A stretch of DNA of 34,022 nucleotides from JBBAEA01 sp041656175 (GCA_041656175.1 JBBAEA010000016.1:1-34022), one strand, 5' to 3'. Positions 24,054 to 32,140 are shown, counted from the first letter of the stretch. The notes: generated from the sequence alone by a model not told the origin. Numbers and translations are program-made.

Positions 24054-25124
24054 ATGTCGCAAAATAAATTACCCCCACACGTCATTAACATGTACCCTGA
24101 AGAACGAACGAAGCCATTCGATTCCTGCTTCATTCCCAAGGGTTACCTCTTTCCCGAAACTCGTGAAGGTCTCTCGCCTTACCGCGAGTTTCCGCTGTCT
24201 GAGCCCTACTACGCGCTCAAGCAGACGCATCCAAGTAATTCCTACGATTTTCTCTCGGATGCGTCAGAGGAAGGCGATTTTGATAGTACGATTTTGCACA
24301 TCTCCGATCTCGATGAGCTTCTGCTCAATGTTCAGGCGATGGGTTTGCAGTATATTTTGCAAATACAGAATTGCTTGCGCGATGACTACGTCATAAACCC
24401 GCCCCGCACTTGGGATAAACTCCAGTCGCTCTTGCTCAACATTCCAGTTTTCAGCGAGGAGCTCTGTCAGTGGCACTACCCAGTCAGCCAAATTGGGTAT
24501 AACATTAGTAATACCGATGCGCCGACTCAAATTGATGTGGCAAATAATATGCCACAGCTTTTTGGCTACTTACCCAACGGCGATTTGGCTATTTATTGGG
24601 AGATAGCAGACGCGTTGCATGAGCGCTACGATATTGACTTGGAACCGATGCGTACGAGCGTGGATGGCGACTTGGTGTTGATGCCGGGAATCCATGAAAT
24701 TCAGCGCGCTCAAGCGCCGGTGGGAAGCGTTGTCGATACGGGCGTGCTCTTGATGGGGAGACAACGCTCGCAATTGCCCGCACTAGTCGAGTATGCAACG
24801 CGAATACTGCGCCGTCGCCCTGTGGTGCTGCGCGAGGCGAGTTATCCTTATTATATATTGAAACTTCAGGTCATTCCGTGCGAATTTGGTATGAATCACT
24901 ACGGAGAGGCGACTTGGGGCGCCTTTGGCTTTTCTTGCGATAGGCTATCGGGTTACGATTTTAGGGTCATCAATAACCCGCTTGCGCGTACGCTCCCCAT
25001 CTACTCCACTGAACTAGGTAATATTGTCGTCAGTGTTAATTTTTTGGAAGATCTTAAAGCGCTTTGCGAGCGACACGGGCAAAATCTTACAGCGCGTAGC
25101 CTTCCCATATTGCGTATTCCATAG
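24054..25124 (+). CDS. Conserved-looking protein of unknown function, first gene of the PqqD/HprK/B2 cluster
   Basis: 356 residues from ATG 24054; no clear ribosome site precedes it. I do not recognise the family. It is soluble, with no signal peptide or membrane segment, and rich in aromatic residues and Pro. It looks like a mixed alpha/beta globular protein, with a middle helix-rich part (~75-115), a segment GYLPNGDLAIYWEIADALH (~188-206) and a C-terminal beta-rich part (VVLREASYPYYILKLQVIP, then GMNHYGEATWGAFGFSCDR). It ends 36 bp before the PqqD-like gene on the same strand, so co-transcription is likely. It could be the modifying enzyme, scaffold or large protein substrate of the cluster; nothing in the sequence decides between these. 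Confidence 0.75.
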   Translation: MSQNKLPPHVINMYPEERTKPFDSCFIPKGYLFPETREGLSPYREFPLSEPYYALKQTHPSNSYDFLSDASEEGDFDSTILHISDLDELLLNVQAMGLQYILQIQNCLRDDYVINPPRTWDKLQSLLLNIPVFSEELCQWHYPVSQIGYNISNTDAPTQIDVANNMPQLFGYLPNGDLAIYWEIADALHERYDIDLEPMRTSVDGDLVLMPGIHEIQRAQAPVGSVVDTGVLLMGRQRSQLPALVEYATRILRRRPVVLREASYPYYILKLQVIPCEFGMNHYGEATWGAFGFSCDRLSGYDFRVINNPLARTLPIYSTELGNIVVSVNFLEDLKALCERHGQNLTARSLPILRIP

Positions 25125-25160
25125 CTTCTTTATTCTCTGAACAAGAGTCCGAGGTACATC

Positions 25161-25445
25161 GTGCAGGATTTACTAAAGTTGCGATTTCAACGACCAGCGT
25201 CGGTTTACGCCGAAACCCTAGAGAACAAAACGGTTCTGATGAACGTTGATGAGAACTCATACTACGGTTTAAATCAGAGCGCGTACTGGCTTTGGCATAA
25301 GCTGATCAATGGGAATAGTCTTGAAGAATGCATCCAATTGGGTTTAGAGTACTTCGATATTACTGATGCAGAGCAGTTAACTGCTGATTTTAGTGAGACT
25401 CTCAACGAAATGATCAGCACCAAGTTGCTGCAACAGAGTGAGTAA
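25161..25445 (+). CDS. PqqD-like RiPP recognition element (RRE) protein
   Basis: 94 residues from GTG 25161, with CCGAGG 7 nt upstream. The pattern FQRPASVYAETLENKTVLMN-x-ENSYYGLN-xS-x-WLWxLING...EECIQLGLEYF...LTADFSETLNEMISTKLL is the PqqD/B1 fold: a three-stranded beta sheet (residues 10-40) and a winged three-helix bundle. PqqD-like proteins bind the leader of ribosomally made peptides and hand them to tailoring enzymes. In phosphorylating lasso-peptide clusters the equivalent is the B1 protein. The TAA stop overlaps the next start by one base (TAATG), so it is translationally coupled to the HprK-like gene. Confidence 0.85.
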   Translation: MQDLLKLRFQRPASVYAETLENKTVLMNVDENSYYGLNQSAYWLWHKLINGNSLEECIQLGLEYFDITDAEQLTADFSETLNEMISTKLLQQSE

Positions 25446-26302
25446 TGGGCTTATACACGCTCCATAAGCTTGGGCTTTGCCTTAAGGACACGGCGAAATC
25501 TTGGCATGAAGATAAGCCTGAAGCATTGCTAGTGCACGAGAGCGATAGCAAAGAAGACCCCTACATTTTGCGAGTAACGCAGCTTGATGCCTATCATTAT
25601 TATGTCAATTACGAGAATTGGCGCATGAAATTGGATACGCTCGGCTGCATGATGGAGCTCGTAGAAACGCCAAATAGCTTGTTCCCAGAGCGCTACATCT
25701 TTGAGCGTATTGCGCGACCGCTCTTTGCCATGCTGCACGGTTCGCACTTAGCGATACACGCCTCGGCGCTAAGCATAGACGAACGAGCATTTGCGTTTTT
25801 GGGTAGCGCTTTTTCGGGTAAGTCGACCTTAGCGCTCAAGGCGCTTTCGCTCTGCGAAAGCATGAAGTACTATAGCGATGACTTGCTAAACGTTTGCGCG
25901 GATGGGCGTATTTTGCCTAGTAGCACTTGCGCCTACCTTCGTAATCCCCTCCACAGCGACTGGGCAAGTGAAGAGGGGCTTTTGTTTGGGAAGCTCTGTT
26001 ACGCGATCGATGAGAGTCGTTTGGCTACGCAGGCTATGGCGCTTAGCGATCTCGTTCTTTTACGCCGTGGTGAGGAGTTTTCGCTTAGTTTATGGGGAGT
26101 AGACGAAATGATATCGCATTTTATGCGGCAGGTTCTTGATTTTAGCCCAGGAACTGCGCCTTGGCGCCGACACCGCTTTGGCTTAGCGCTGAAGGTGCTG
26201 CGCGCGGTAGAGCGTTGTTGGTGCTTTACTTACCCTGAACGAAGTGCTGTGGGTGAACTTGGAGCTGTGCGCGATATGTTCGTGCAGATGGGGGCGTTGT
26301 AG
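25445..26302 (+). CDS. HprK-like kinase (HPr kinase/phosphorylase-related)
   Basis: 285 residues. HprK-type core: LAIHASAL (~102-109), Walker A GSAFSGKS (120-127) followed by TLALKAL, and YYSDDLLNV (143-151), where the paired Asp matches the HprK 'SDD' motif. It lacks the N-terminal domain of true HPr kinase and instead has ~95 residues of beta-rich sequence, as in small HprK-related proteins found next to PqqD-like genes. In paeninodin-type lasso-peptide clusters such a kinase phosphorylates a serine of the precursor; that role is known for the family and inferred here. Its TAG abuts the ATG of the next gene with no gap. No HPr or EIIA gene is nearby. Confidence 0.85.
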   Translation: MGLYTLHKLGLCLKDTAKSWHEDKPEALLVHESDSKEDPYILRVTQLDAYHYYVNYENWRMKLDTLGCMMELVETPNSLFPERYIFERIARPLFAMLHGSHLAIHASALSIDERAFAFLGSAFSGKSTLALKALSLCESMKYYSDDLLNVCADGRILPSSTCAYLRNPLHSDWASEEGLLFGKLCYAIDESRLATQAMALSDLVLLRRGEEFSLSLWGVDEMISHFMRQVLDFSPGTAPWRRHRFGLALKVLRAVERCWCFTYPERSAVGELGAVRDMFVQMGAL

Positions 26303-26755
26303 ATGGGGGAGCGTCATCTTCGCGTCGCAGTAGAAGGCGCATCGTTTTTGCTGCTAAGTTCAGTGCCTATGCTCGCAGTCGCGTTGATGAAGAGACGCTG
26401 CTCTTTAGTACGTACGCTACGCGTAACGAAGTGCTGTCGCGATTTTGCTCTAGCGCATACACCACTAGCAGGAGCCAGTATTTCGCCCCAAACGCTAGAG
26501 AGGCTAGCTAGTGGGCTTGCGTCAAAGCTCTTTGTAGTGCAGTGTTTTGAACTTTCGGCGGTCACGGCGATTTGGCTAGCCTGCTTGGGGGAAGCGGCAG
26601 AGTTACAGGTGAGCAGGGCGCAGAGCGAGGAGTTTTCGCTGCACGCCTGGCTAAGTTGGAGGGGAGAGCGCATGTTTATGGAAAATGCAAGCTCGCGAGT
26701 GCTCTTTACTTGGTCTATAGAAAATTCGCCCATCCCTTGCGACGTGCAAGCATAA
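26303..26755 (+). CDS. B2-like transglutaminase-fold peptidase (lasso-peptide leader peptidase type)
   Basis: 150 residues from the ATG that directly follows the kinase stop. The C-terminal half reads VVQCFELSAVTAIWLACLGE, then LQVSR, then FSLHAWLSWRGERMF. That matches the pattern of lasso B2 proteins (Transglut_core3): 'CLxRSLALxxLLxxxG', 'LxxGV', 'FxAHAWVExxG'. Predicted catalytic Cys81 and His114; the third acid could be Glu123 or Glu127. The N-terminal part (hydrophobic helix ~14-30, then RRCSLVRTLRVTKC) also fits B2. B2 enzymes cut off the leader peptide after delivery by the B1/RRE partner. The position after PqqD and HprK supports the call; similarity is moderate, and the conserved Arg and Asp of textbook B2 are altered. 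Confidence 0.65.
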   Translation: MGERHLRVAVEGASFLLLSSVPMLAVALMKRRCSLVRTLRVTKCCRDFALAHTPLAGASISPQTLERLASGLASKLFVVQCFELSAVTAIWLACLGEAAELQVSRAQSEEFSLHAWLSWRGERMFMENASSRVLFTWSIENSPIPCDVQA

Positions 26756-26830
26756 TCGTTACAAGAGGCTTGGAATTTGGGGGGTAATGAGGAATTTGTT
26801 TTTATTGGTTGTTTTTGGAGAAGGGCGGCA

Positions 26831-28351
26831 ATGGCTATAGAGATTGGGCAGAGGCATTACAGTGTTGCGGATGTCGTTGCGGTAGCGCGGCATGGGGAGA
26901 AGGTTTTTTTGGGAGAAGACGCCGTTACAAGGATTACGCAATGCCGCGAATTTTTAGAGGAGCGCGTTGGTAGCAAGGAAATAATCTACGGCACTAATAC
27001 GGGGATTGGCGAATTTTCGGAAATTGTCCTAGAGGATGCGCAGCTTGAAGATTTTCAGCGCTACTTGGTTTACAACCACGCCGCTGGGGTGGGGGAGCCG
27101 GCGCCTATTGAACATATTCGCGCGGCGATGTTTTTACGCGTTTTGGTGCAGTCTAAGGGCTTTTCGGGCTGTCGCCTAGAGCTTACGCAGTGTCTTGTCG
27201 ATATGCTCAATCAGGGGGTCTGCCCCGTGGTTTGTGAGCGCGGCTCTGTGGGGGCATGCGGCGATTTGGCGCCGCTGAGCCAGGTAGCACTCGTTTTACT
27301 TGGAGAGGGCGAGGCGTTTTATAAAGGGGAGCGCTTAGGGGGTGGCGAAGCCATGCGCCGAGCGGGCATAAAGCCCTGTGGTTTAAAGGTACGCGATGGG
27401 CTAGCGGTTATCAATGGCGCAAGCGTTTCTGCGGGAATCGGTGCGTTGCTCGTACACGATACAGGCGAGTGGATTCGTCAGGCCGAGATTGCGGCGGCGA
27501 TGAGTTTAGAGGCACTGAAAGCGAATTTGATGCCTTATGAGGCGCGGATCGTTGAGCTACGCGGCTTTGCTGGCGCAGTCGATTGCTCCTGGAACCTACG
27601 CGCGATGATGCAAGGCTCCGATTTACACGACAAAGTTAAACCGCGGGTACAGGACGCCTACACCATGCGCTCCACGCCACAAGTTATCGGTACGCTGCGC
27701 GACCATTGGCGTTGGTGCGAAGAGCAGATGATTACCGAAATTAATGGCGTTTGCGATAACCCCGTTTTTGACGCCGAAGCCAAGCGCATCTACACAGGTG
27801 CCAACTTTCAAGGTAGCCCGTTTTCGATGCCGCTCGATAACCTCGGCGCGGGCATCACGATGGTTAGCGTCTTATCGGAGCGGCGGCTAAATCGCTTGCT
27901 TAACCCCGCGCTAAACGGCGGTCTTCCCGCGTTTTTGGCAAAAAATCCAGGCTACAACTCTGGCTTCATGCTTAGCCAATACACTGCTGATGCACAGATA
28001 GTGGAGCAAAAGATTTTGTCGCAACCCGCCTTCATTCAGTCGATCCCAGCAGCAGCAGATCAGGAAGATTTCGTGTCGATGAGTATGAACAGCGCCCTTA
28101 AAACGGCACAAATACTCAAGCTCGCACAAAGCATTATTGGCATAGAGCTACTCGCCGCGACACAAGGCGTTGAGCTACGTGGGTTTACACCCGGTAAGGG
28201 CACTAAAGCGGCAATGCAGGTGGTACGCAAGCACGTGCCGCTACTCGACGTCGATCGACCGCTACACATCGATCACGAAAAAATGGAGCGATTGCTTAAA
28301 AACGGGGAAATACTGCGAACGGTAGAGCGCGAGATTGGAAAGTTGAAGTAG
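26831..28351 (+). CDS. HutH-family MIO ammonia-lyase (histidine ammonia-lyase-like) with Ala-Cys-Gly triad
   Basis: 506 residues from ATG 26831, with GGAG and AAGGG just upstream; a TTG at 26777 is rejected. Residue numbers coincide with Pseudomonas HutH: Tyr53 in IYGTNTGIGEF, His83 in NHAAGVGEP, Asn195 in VINGAS, and QDAYTMRSTPQ, NFQGSPFSM and QEDFVSM later. The prosthetic-group triad is Ala142-Cys143-Gly144 (GACGDLAPLS; TGC at 27257-27259) instead of Ala-Ser-Gly. HutH makes urocanate and ammonia from histidine; the QEDF (usually QEDH) and LSQ (usually LSH) changes leave open another aromatic amino acid or an aminomutase. No hutU, hutI or hutG is adjacent. It starts 75 nt after the B2-like gene and may share its transcript. 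Confidence 0.9.
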   Translation: MAIEIGQRHYSVADVVAVARHGEKVFLGEDAVTRITQCREFLEERVGSKEIIYGTNTGIGEFSEIVLEDAQLEDFQRYLVYNHAAGVGEPAPIEHIRAAMFLRVLVQSKGFSGCRLELTQCLVDMLNQGVCPVVCERGSVGACGDLAPLSQVALVLLGEGEAFYKGERLGGGEAMRRAGIKPCGLKVRDGLAVINGASVSAGIGALLVHDTGEWIRQAEIAAAMSLEALKANLMPYEARIVELRGFAGAVDCSWNLRAMMQGSDLHDKVKPRVQDAYTMRSTPQVIGTLRDHWRWCEEQMITEINGVCDNPVFDAEAKRIYTGANFQGSPFSMPLDNLGAGITMVSVLSERRLNRLLNPALNGGLPAFLAKNPGYNSGFMLSQYTADAQIVEQKILSQPAFIQSIPAAADQEDFVSMSMNSALKTAQILKLAQSIIGIELLAATQGVELRGFTPGKGTKAAMQVVRKHVPLLDVDRPLHIDHEKMERLLKNGEILRTVEREIGKLK

Positions 28352-28357
28352 GGGAAA

Positions 28358-28538
28358 AGCCCTAGGGCAGCCGCAAAGTCCTGTTTCGCCAAAAACTGGA
28401 CGGGGCGTCGCGGGGTGTCCCCGCGGAGGGGGTAGTGGCAAACCCGCGCACAGCGCGGGGTTGACACGTAGGGGGACACTTCCCCCACAAAAAAATAGCC
28501 TTGAAAATTATCAATTTAACGACTTTGCGCTTGCCCTG
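28358..28538 (-). repeat. Dispersed hairpin element R1, short form
   Basis: Starts 7 bp after the HutH-family stop, in the gap between convergent genes. In inverted orientation it matches 3275-3379 plus 3496-3585 but lacks the ~115-bp internal hairpin present there. It includes the G-rich palindrome GGGGGACACTTCCCCC (28471-28486) and CCCGCGC...GCGCGGG pairing. It may act as a bidirectional transcription block between hutH-like and 28553. Confidence 0.8.
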
Positions 28539-28552
28539 AACCCCCCAGCTTC

Positions 28553-29341
28553 TTAAAACTCTAAACGTAAACCAAAGTGCCCCGATTTGAGATCAGGCGA
28601 AACGCTGGCGTAGGGCGTCCAGCGTATTCCTTCTTCTTTGGTATTGATGGTGTCGGATAACTCATAGCCAAGTACTGCGCCAATAACAGGTAGAGTCCAA
28701 CCGATAATGTATGTTGACCAGAAGGCAGCCCTGTTAGAGTCTGAGCTAGCGTATACATTGACTAGCAAATACATTGTTATCCCAAGCGCCATGCCCGCGT
28801 AACTACCAAGGTAGGGTGCCCAAGCTTCCCCTTGGTTTTGCATAAAGTGGCCTGTAAGGTGTATGCCACCGCCAATAGCCGCGGGCGCAATTAGGCTTAG
28901 GGAGAACATGCCTATCATTGAGGCAAAGGCATTGCCGCCGTTGTCGAGTATAGCATATATTATCGCCGAATAGCCTGTATACGCAGTAGCTGTGGCGAAG
29001 GCAGCCGATACCAAGAGGCCGACACCTGTTTCGGCAAAAATACGCAAACCATCGTGCGGCCGATAGCGGACGTCCTCTATCACAGGGGGCGACAGCGCTA
29101 TAGCATAATTCTGCTCACTCGCCAGTTCGCCTTCCTGCTCTCGGTATGCCTCAAGCTCATTATAATCTGGGTACGCTTGATAATTTGGGTACGCTTGCGC
29201 ATTTGGCGCATTAGCGTTGGGTTGTGGCACAGGGTATGCGGAGGGGTCTTGTTGAAGATCTTGTGAAAAAGAACTTGTGCTATGTAAAAACACAAGAAAA
29301 AAAAGACTCGCAATGATATTTCGTTTACATGTTAACAACAC
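28553..29341 (-). CDS. Hypothetical envelope protein, paralogue of 15115-15726
   Basis: 262 residues from GTG 29341, supported by TTGGAG 8 nt upstream. Signal peptide (IIASLFFLVFLHSTSSFSQ), then a Gln/Pro/Asn/Tyr-rich tether with repeated YPNYQAYPDY-like tyrosines, then hydrophobic small-residue segments (GLLVSAAFATATAY, MIGMFSLSLIAPAAIGGG, LGSYAGMALGITMYLLVNV, TYIIGWTLPVIGAVLGYELSD) and a C-terminal beta-like GHFGLRLEF. The order of segments, the GG(I/T)HL-GxxM/L motif, the W-P(Y/F)-G-Y motif and the LP-IGA---YE-SD block match the 203-residue protein after glmS. Function unknown. Confidence 0.75.
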   Translation of the reverse strand: MLLTCKRNIIASLFFLVFLHSTSSFSQDLQQDPSAYPVPQPNANAPNAQAYPNYQAYPDYNELEAYREQEGELASEQNYAIALSPPVIEDVRYRPHDGLRIFAETGVGLLVSAAFATATAYTGYSAIIYAILDNGGNAFASMIGMFSLSLIAPAAIGGGIHLTGHFMQNQGEAWAPYLGSYAGMALGITMYLLVNVYASSDSNRAAFWSTYIIGWTLPVIGAVLGYELSDTINTKEEGIRWTPYASVSPDLKSGHFGLRLEF

Positions 29342-30020
29342 TGAATTGGCTCCAAATCTACTCTTATTCTAGCGCAAAAAAAGCGCTGTACGCATTAGCT
29401 ATGGGATTTTCATGAAAAAACCATGCCAAGTACATAGGTACGTAGCCTTATAGTTTTCCACAGAAATCAGTTGCGCAGTAAGAACGGCTTCTAAGGGCGA
29501 TAGCCCCTAGTCAGATCTAGGGCTGATCCCAGCAAAGTAAAGTAATGCTATGGTTCAAAAAAGCTGATCAATAAAAGCTGCTACACAAAATAGAGTGTAA
29601 ATTTCACCACATCGATAAATAAAAGGAGTAAGCCTTGTCCAGTTCTTGCAAAACATACGGAGTATGCTCTATCCAAATGCAGCGCTTTCGCAGTAAGGGC
29701 AGCGCCCCAGAAAGGAAAAGCCCCAATGAATCAGACTTTCCTCAAGCCTTATGACAAAATCTTTGGACAAGAAGAAGTAGATTTTTTATGTTCAAGAAGG
29801 GAGTCGCTGAAGATGCTCTGATTCATGCAAAAAAAGTAGGAGGCAGCTTTCAAAGCAGCCCCTTGCTTAAAACAAAGAAAGTCAGGCGAGACTTCAAAAA
29901 ATAGCCAATAAAATCAGTACTCTACACACAAAAAAGGGTTATAAGGGGCAAGCTCTTAGCGGGGCGTGGGGCAGCGCCCCACAAAAAAAAGAATCAGAGC
30001 TTCTTTGAGGTTAGGTTTAT
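29342..30020. other. Intergenic region with weak small-ORF signals and a GC hairpin
   Basis: No gene of normal size. A 39-codon frame begins at TTG 29635 with AAAAGGAG 6 nt upstream and ends at 29754. A basic 38-codon frame at 29788-29904 (ATG) lacks a ribosome site. Neither resembles a family I know. An imperfect hairpin (TAGCCCCTAG / CTAGGGCT) lies near 29500-29525, and a repeat hairpin at 29961-29999. Confidence 0.4.
29961..29999 (+). repeat. Short GC hairpin repeat R4, copy 2
   Basis: GGGGC then GTGGGGC-AGC-GCCCCAC (29966-29982), an eight-A run and GAATCAG. Same layout as 22771-22808 with altered, still complementary arms. It sits about 40 bp before the gene at 30021. Confidence 0.6.
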
Positions 30021-32000
30021 ATGATAAAAGCCAAATTTTACTTTGATTTTTGTGACTATCGCTCGTATTTCGTGGCCAAGGAGCTGGAGCTTTTAGGGGA
30101 TCTGCCCCTGCAAGTGAAGTGGATTGCGCTGGATTCGTATTCGCTGCGAGCAATGAGCGGTGAGGCCGCTGGGAGGCAAAGTGAATTAGGGCAAAATTAC
30201 GAACGCGAGGAAGCGAAGCGCTACGCGATCAGCGAGGGAATTAAGTTGCGCTGGCCGCAAGGCAGTATCAACAGCGGTTTAGCCCTGCGCGCTTCCACTT
30301 GGATTATGGAGAAGCGCGCCGCCGAATTTGAAGCGTTTTCACGTAAATTATTGCATTTTATTTGGGCTGAAGGCAACATTATTGATACTTTGACGATGCA
30401 ACAGAGTTGTGAGCAGTTTTCCTTCGGTTTGGACGAGATCATGTCTTTTGACTCGGGCAGAGATCAGTTTGCAGCCCAAGATCGGGTGCTAAAACAGGCG
30501 CTGGCCGATGGTGTATTCGACGTGCCCTTCTTAGTTTTGGGAACTATGCCGGGCTTTTATGGCTACGGGCATACTAAGCGTTTTCGGCGTGCGGTTTTGG
30601 AAACATGGGTGCAGAGCCAAGACTCAGAACGGCTAGTAAGCATAGCCAGCGAGCTTTTGTTTCCGCTACGCGGGGACGCTCTTCGTGCCTACACCGATAA
30701 GCTTAAATCTCATCAAGAAGGTGGCAGTGAAAGTAGCGCTTACGGTCTACGGCGTCCTATTCGCCAAAACATACGACTGCCGCTCAACGAGCGAAAGATT
30801 CCCGCTATTCCTGCAACATCCAGCTTAAAACTTTGTTTTTGCGAGGGCGACTTGCTCGAAGCCTACACAAAATCGCAGCCCGATACGCTGGCTTTTGCTC
30901 TAGCTTGCAAGCAAGAAATTCATCAACTCCCCAGTATTATCGAAAAAATAAAGAAAAAACGCTTAAGTCGCCGAACTTTTCTTGCCAATATTGGGCTTAA
31001 CGGCGAATTGAAGTGGCTGCTCATCGAAAGCTCTGCAACGGCAACGGTGAGCTACCGCTTCCTTGAAGCGGGCGAGGAGGGGGAAGAGTTTGAGATTGTG
31101 AGCATAGCTTCCTGGAAAGCGGCCATTCTCCTGCATTCCGCATCCGCGCCGCTACTCCAAACGCGGCTCGCCGCTGCCATGGGCGCACATCTTATGGTTT
31201 GTGCAGAGGCAAGCGAGCTACAACTAGCGGCTATGGCGCGAGTTTCGGAGCGCTGGTTGTTGCAGATCTGCGAACAAGGAGTGCTCTACGACGCCGATGG
31301 GCGCGGCTTGCGTTGTGCAGATAGCGTTAACCTAACATGGCCTGCCTACCACGCGAAGCCCGAAGCGACTCTGTGGGCGGGCGATCCCGCGAGAACGCTG
31401 CTTTTATGTGAATACCCGCTTAGCATTGGGGAGTTGCGCGAAAACGCCGATATGGAGCTATCGTGTCAGGGAAGCAGCTTGCTAGTGGCTACGCAAAATC
31501 AAAAAAACCTGCTCAGCGAGTTTCGTACGGATGAGCGCTTCAGTTTTGGAGACGAAACCCTCACGATCGTTCCAGTGAAAGAAGAACAGATCTTTGTGTC
31601 GGAACTGCTTAGCTACAAGCTACTCGAATCTTTACATAAAACGCTGAGTCATTCTCGCATGGCGATAGTGAATTATTGGGTAGATCTCGAATTTTCTTCT
31701 CTTGAGGCGTTGCGCGCTTTGTACGCCAGTATAGTCGAAGATTGGAAGATCCCCCTCATCGTTGTGGTGGGTCGCCAAGTCATTGAGCTTTGGCTCTGCG
31801 GTTCTCAATCCGCCTCCTACCGCGTTGAGAAGGAAGGCGAAAACTTCGTCCTCGACCTAGCCGATGTCAGCACCGCTCAGGACTGGTTTGACGCGCTTGC
31901 GCATAAAGCTGAAAATTTCCTCGATTCGCAATGGGACAGCATCGAGAGGCTTGGCAAATACCTTAAAAGCGAGGGTAAACCGCTGGCTACGGAAGCGTAA
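30021..32000 (+). CDS. DsbA/HCCA-isomerase-like thioredoxin-fold protein with long unrecognised C-terminal region
   Basis: 659 residues from ATG 30021, with GAGGTTAGG upstream. Residues ~1-200 match the DsbA-superfamily branch of 2-hydroxychromene-2-carboxylate isomerase and DsbA-like oxidoreductases: KFYFDFCDYRSYF at the start (Cys11 where HCCA isomerases have Ser), RxNSGLALRAS-like helix, FxxxLxxxIWAEGNIID, and the cis-Pro loop GVFDVPFLVLG. Residues ~280-650 are unrecognised. The segment around 360-440 (WKAAILLHSASAPLLQTRLA..GAHLMV...ERWLLQICEQG) faintly resembles carbon-nitrogen hydrolases without their catalytic Cys, which I hold only as a weak idea. No signal peptide. Usual family length is ~200, so this is a fusion or a large extension. 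Single-gene unit. Confidence 0.8.
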   Translation: MIKAKFYFDFCDYRSYFVAKELELLGDLPLQVKWIALDSYSLRAMSGEAAGRQSELGQNYEREEAKRYAISEGIKLRWPQGSINSGLALRASTWIMEKRAAEFEAFSRKLLHFIWAEGNIIDTLTMQQSCEQFSFGLDEIMSFDSGRDQFAAQDRVLKQALADGVFDVPFLVLGTMPGFYGYGHTKRFRRAVLETWVQSQDSERLVSIASELLFPLRGDALRAYTDKLKSHQEGGSESSAYGLRRPIRQNIRLPLNERKIPAIPATSSLKLCFCEGDLLEAYTKSQPDTLAFALACKQEIHQLPSIIEKIKKKRLSRRTFLANIGLNGELKWLLIESSATATVSYRFLEAGEEGEEFEIVSIASWKAAILLHSASAPLLQTRLAAAMGAHLMVCAEASELQLAAMARVSERWLLQICEQGVLYDADGRGLRCADSVNLTWPAYHAKPEATLWAGDPARTLLLCEYPLSIGELRENADMELSCQGSSLLVATQNQKNLLSEFRTDERFSFGDETLTIVPVKEEQIFVSELLSYKLLESLHKTLSHSRMAIVNYWVDLEFSSLEALRALYASIVEDWKIPLIVVVGRQVIELWLCGSQSASYRVEKEGENFVLDLADVSTAQDWFDALAHKAENFLDSQWDSIERLGKYLKSEGKPLATEA

Positions 32001-32054
32001 GTCGTTTTTTGCTACGCTTGGAATGGCGATACAGCGCGTGCTTTTTACTACATA

Positions 32055-32083
32055 GCAAAGTAAGGGGACACTTTGCCCCTTGC
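32055..32083 (+). other. Two overlapping alternative hairpins downstream of the DsbA-like gene
   Basis: AAGGGG (32062-32067) can pair with CCCCTT (32076-32081), or CAAAGT (32056-32061) with ACTTTG (32070-32075); the two folds exclude each other. No U-run follows. This may be a weak terminator or a relic of the G-rich edge palindromes of R1/R2. Confidence 0.35.
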
Positions 32084-32140
32084 AGCAAAGCTAAATAAAG
32101 CGAATTGGCTTAGATGGCGTTGAATCCTTCTGTAGAACCT

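Noticed and set aside
26787..26840. Possible 17-codon peptide between the B2-like and HutH-like genes as RiPP precursor
   Set aside because: It is hydrophobic, overlaps the HutH ribosome site and start, and has no leader/core layout.
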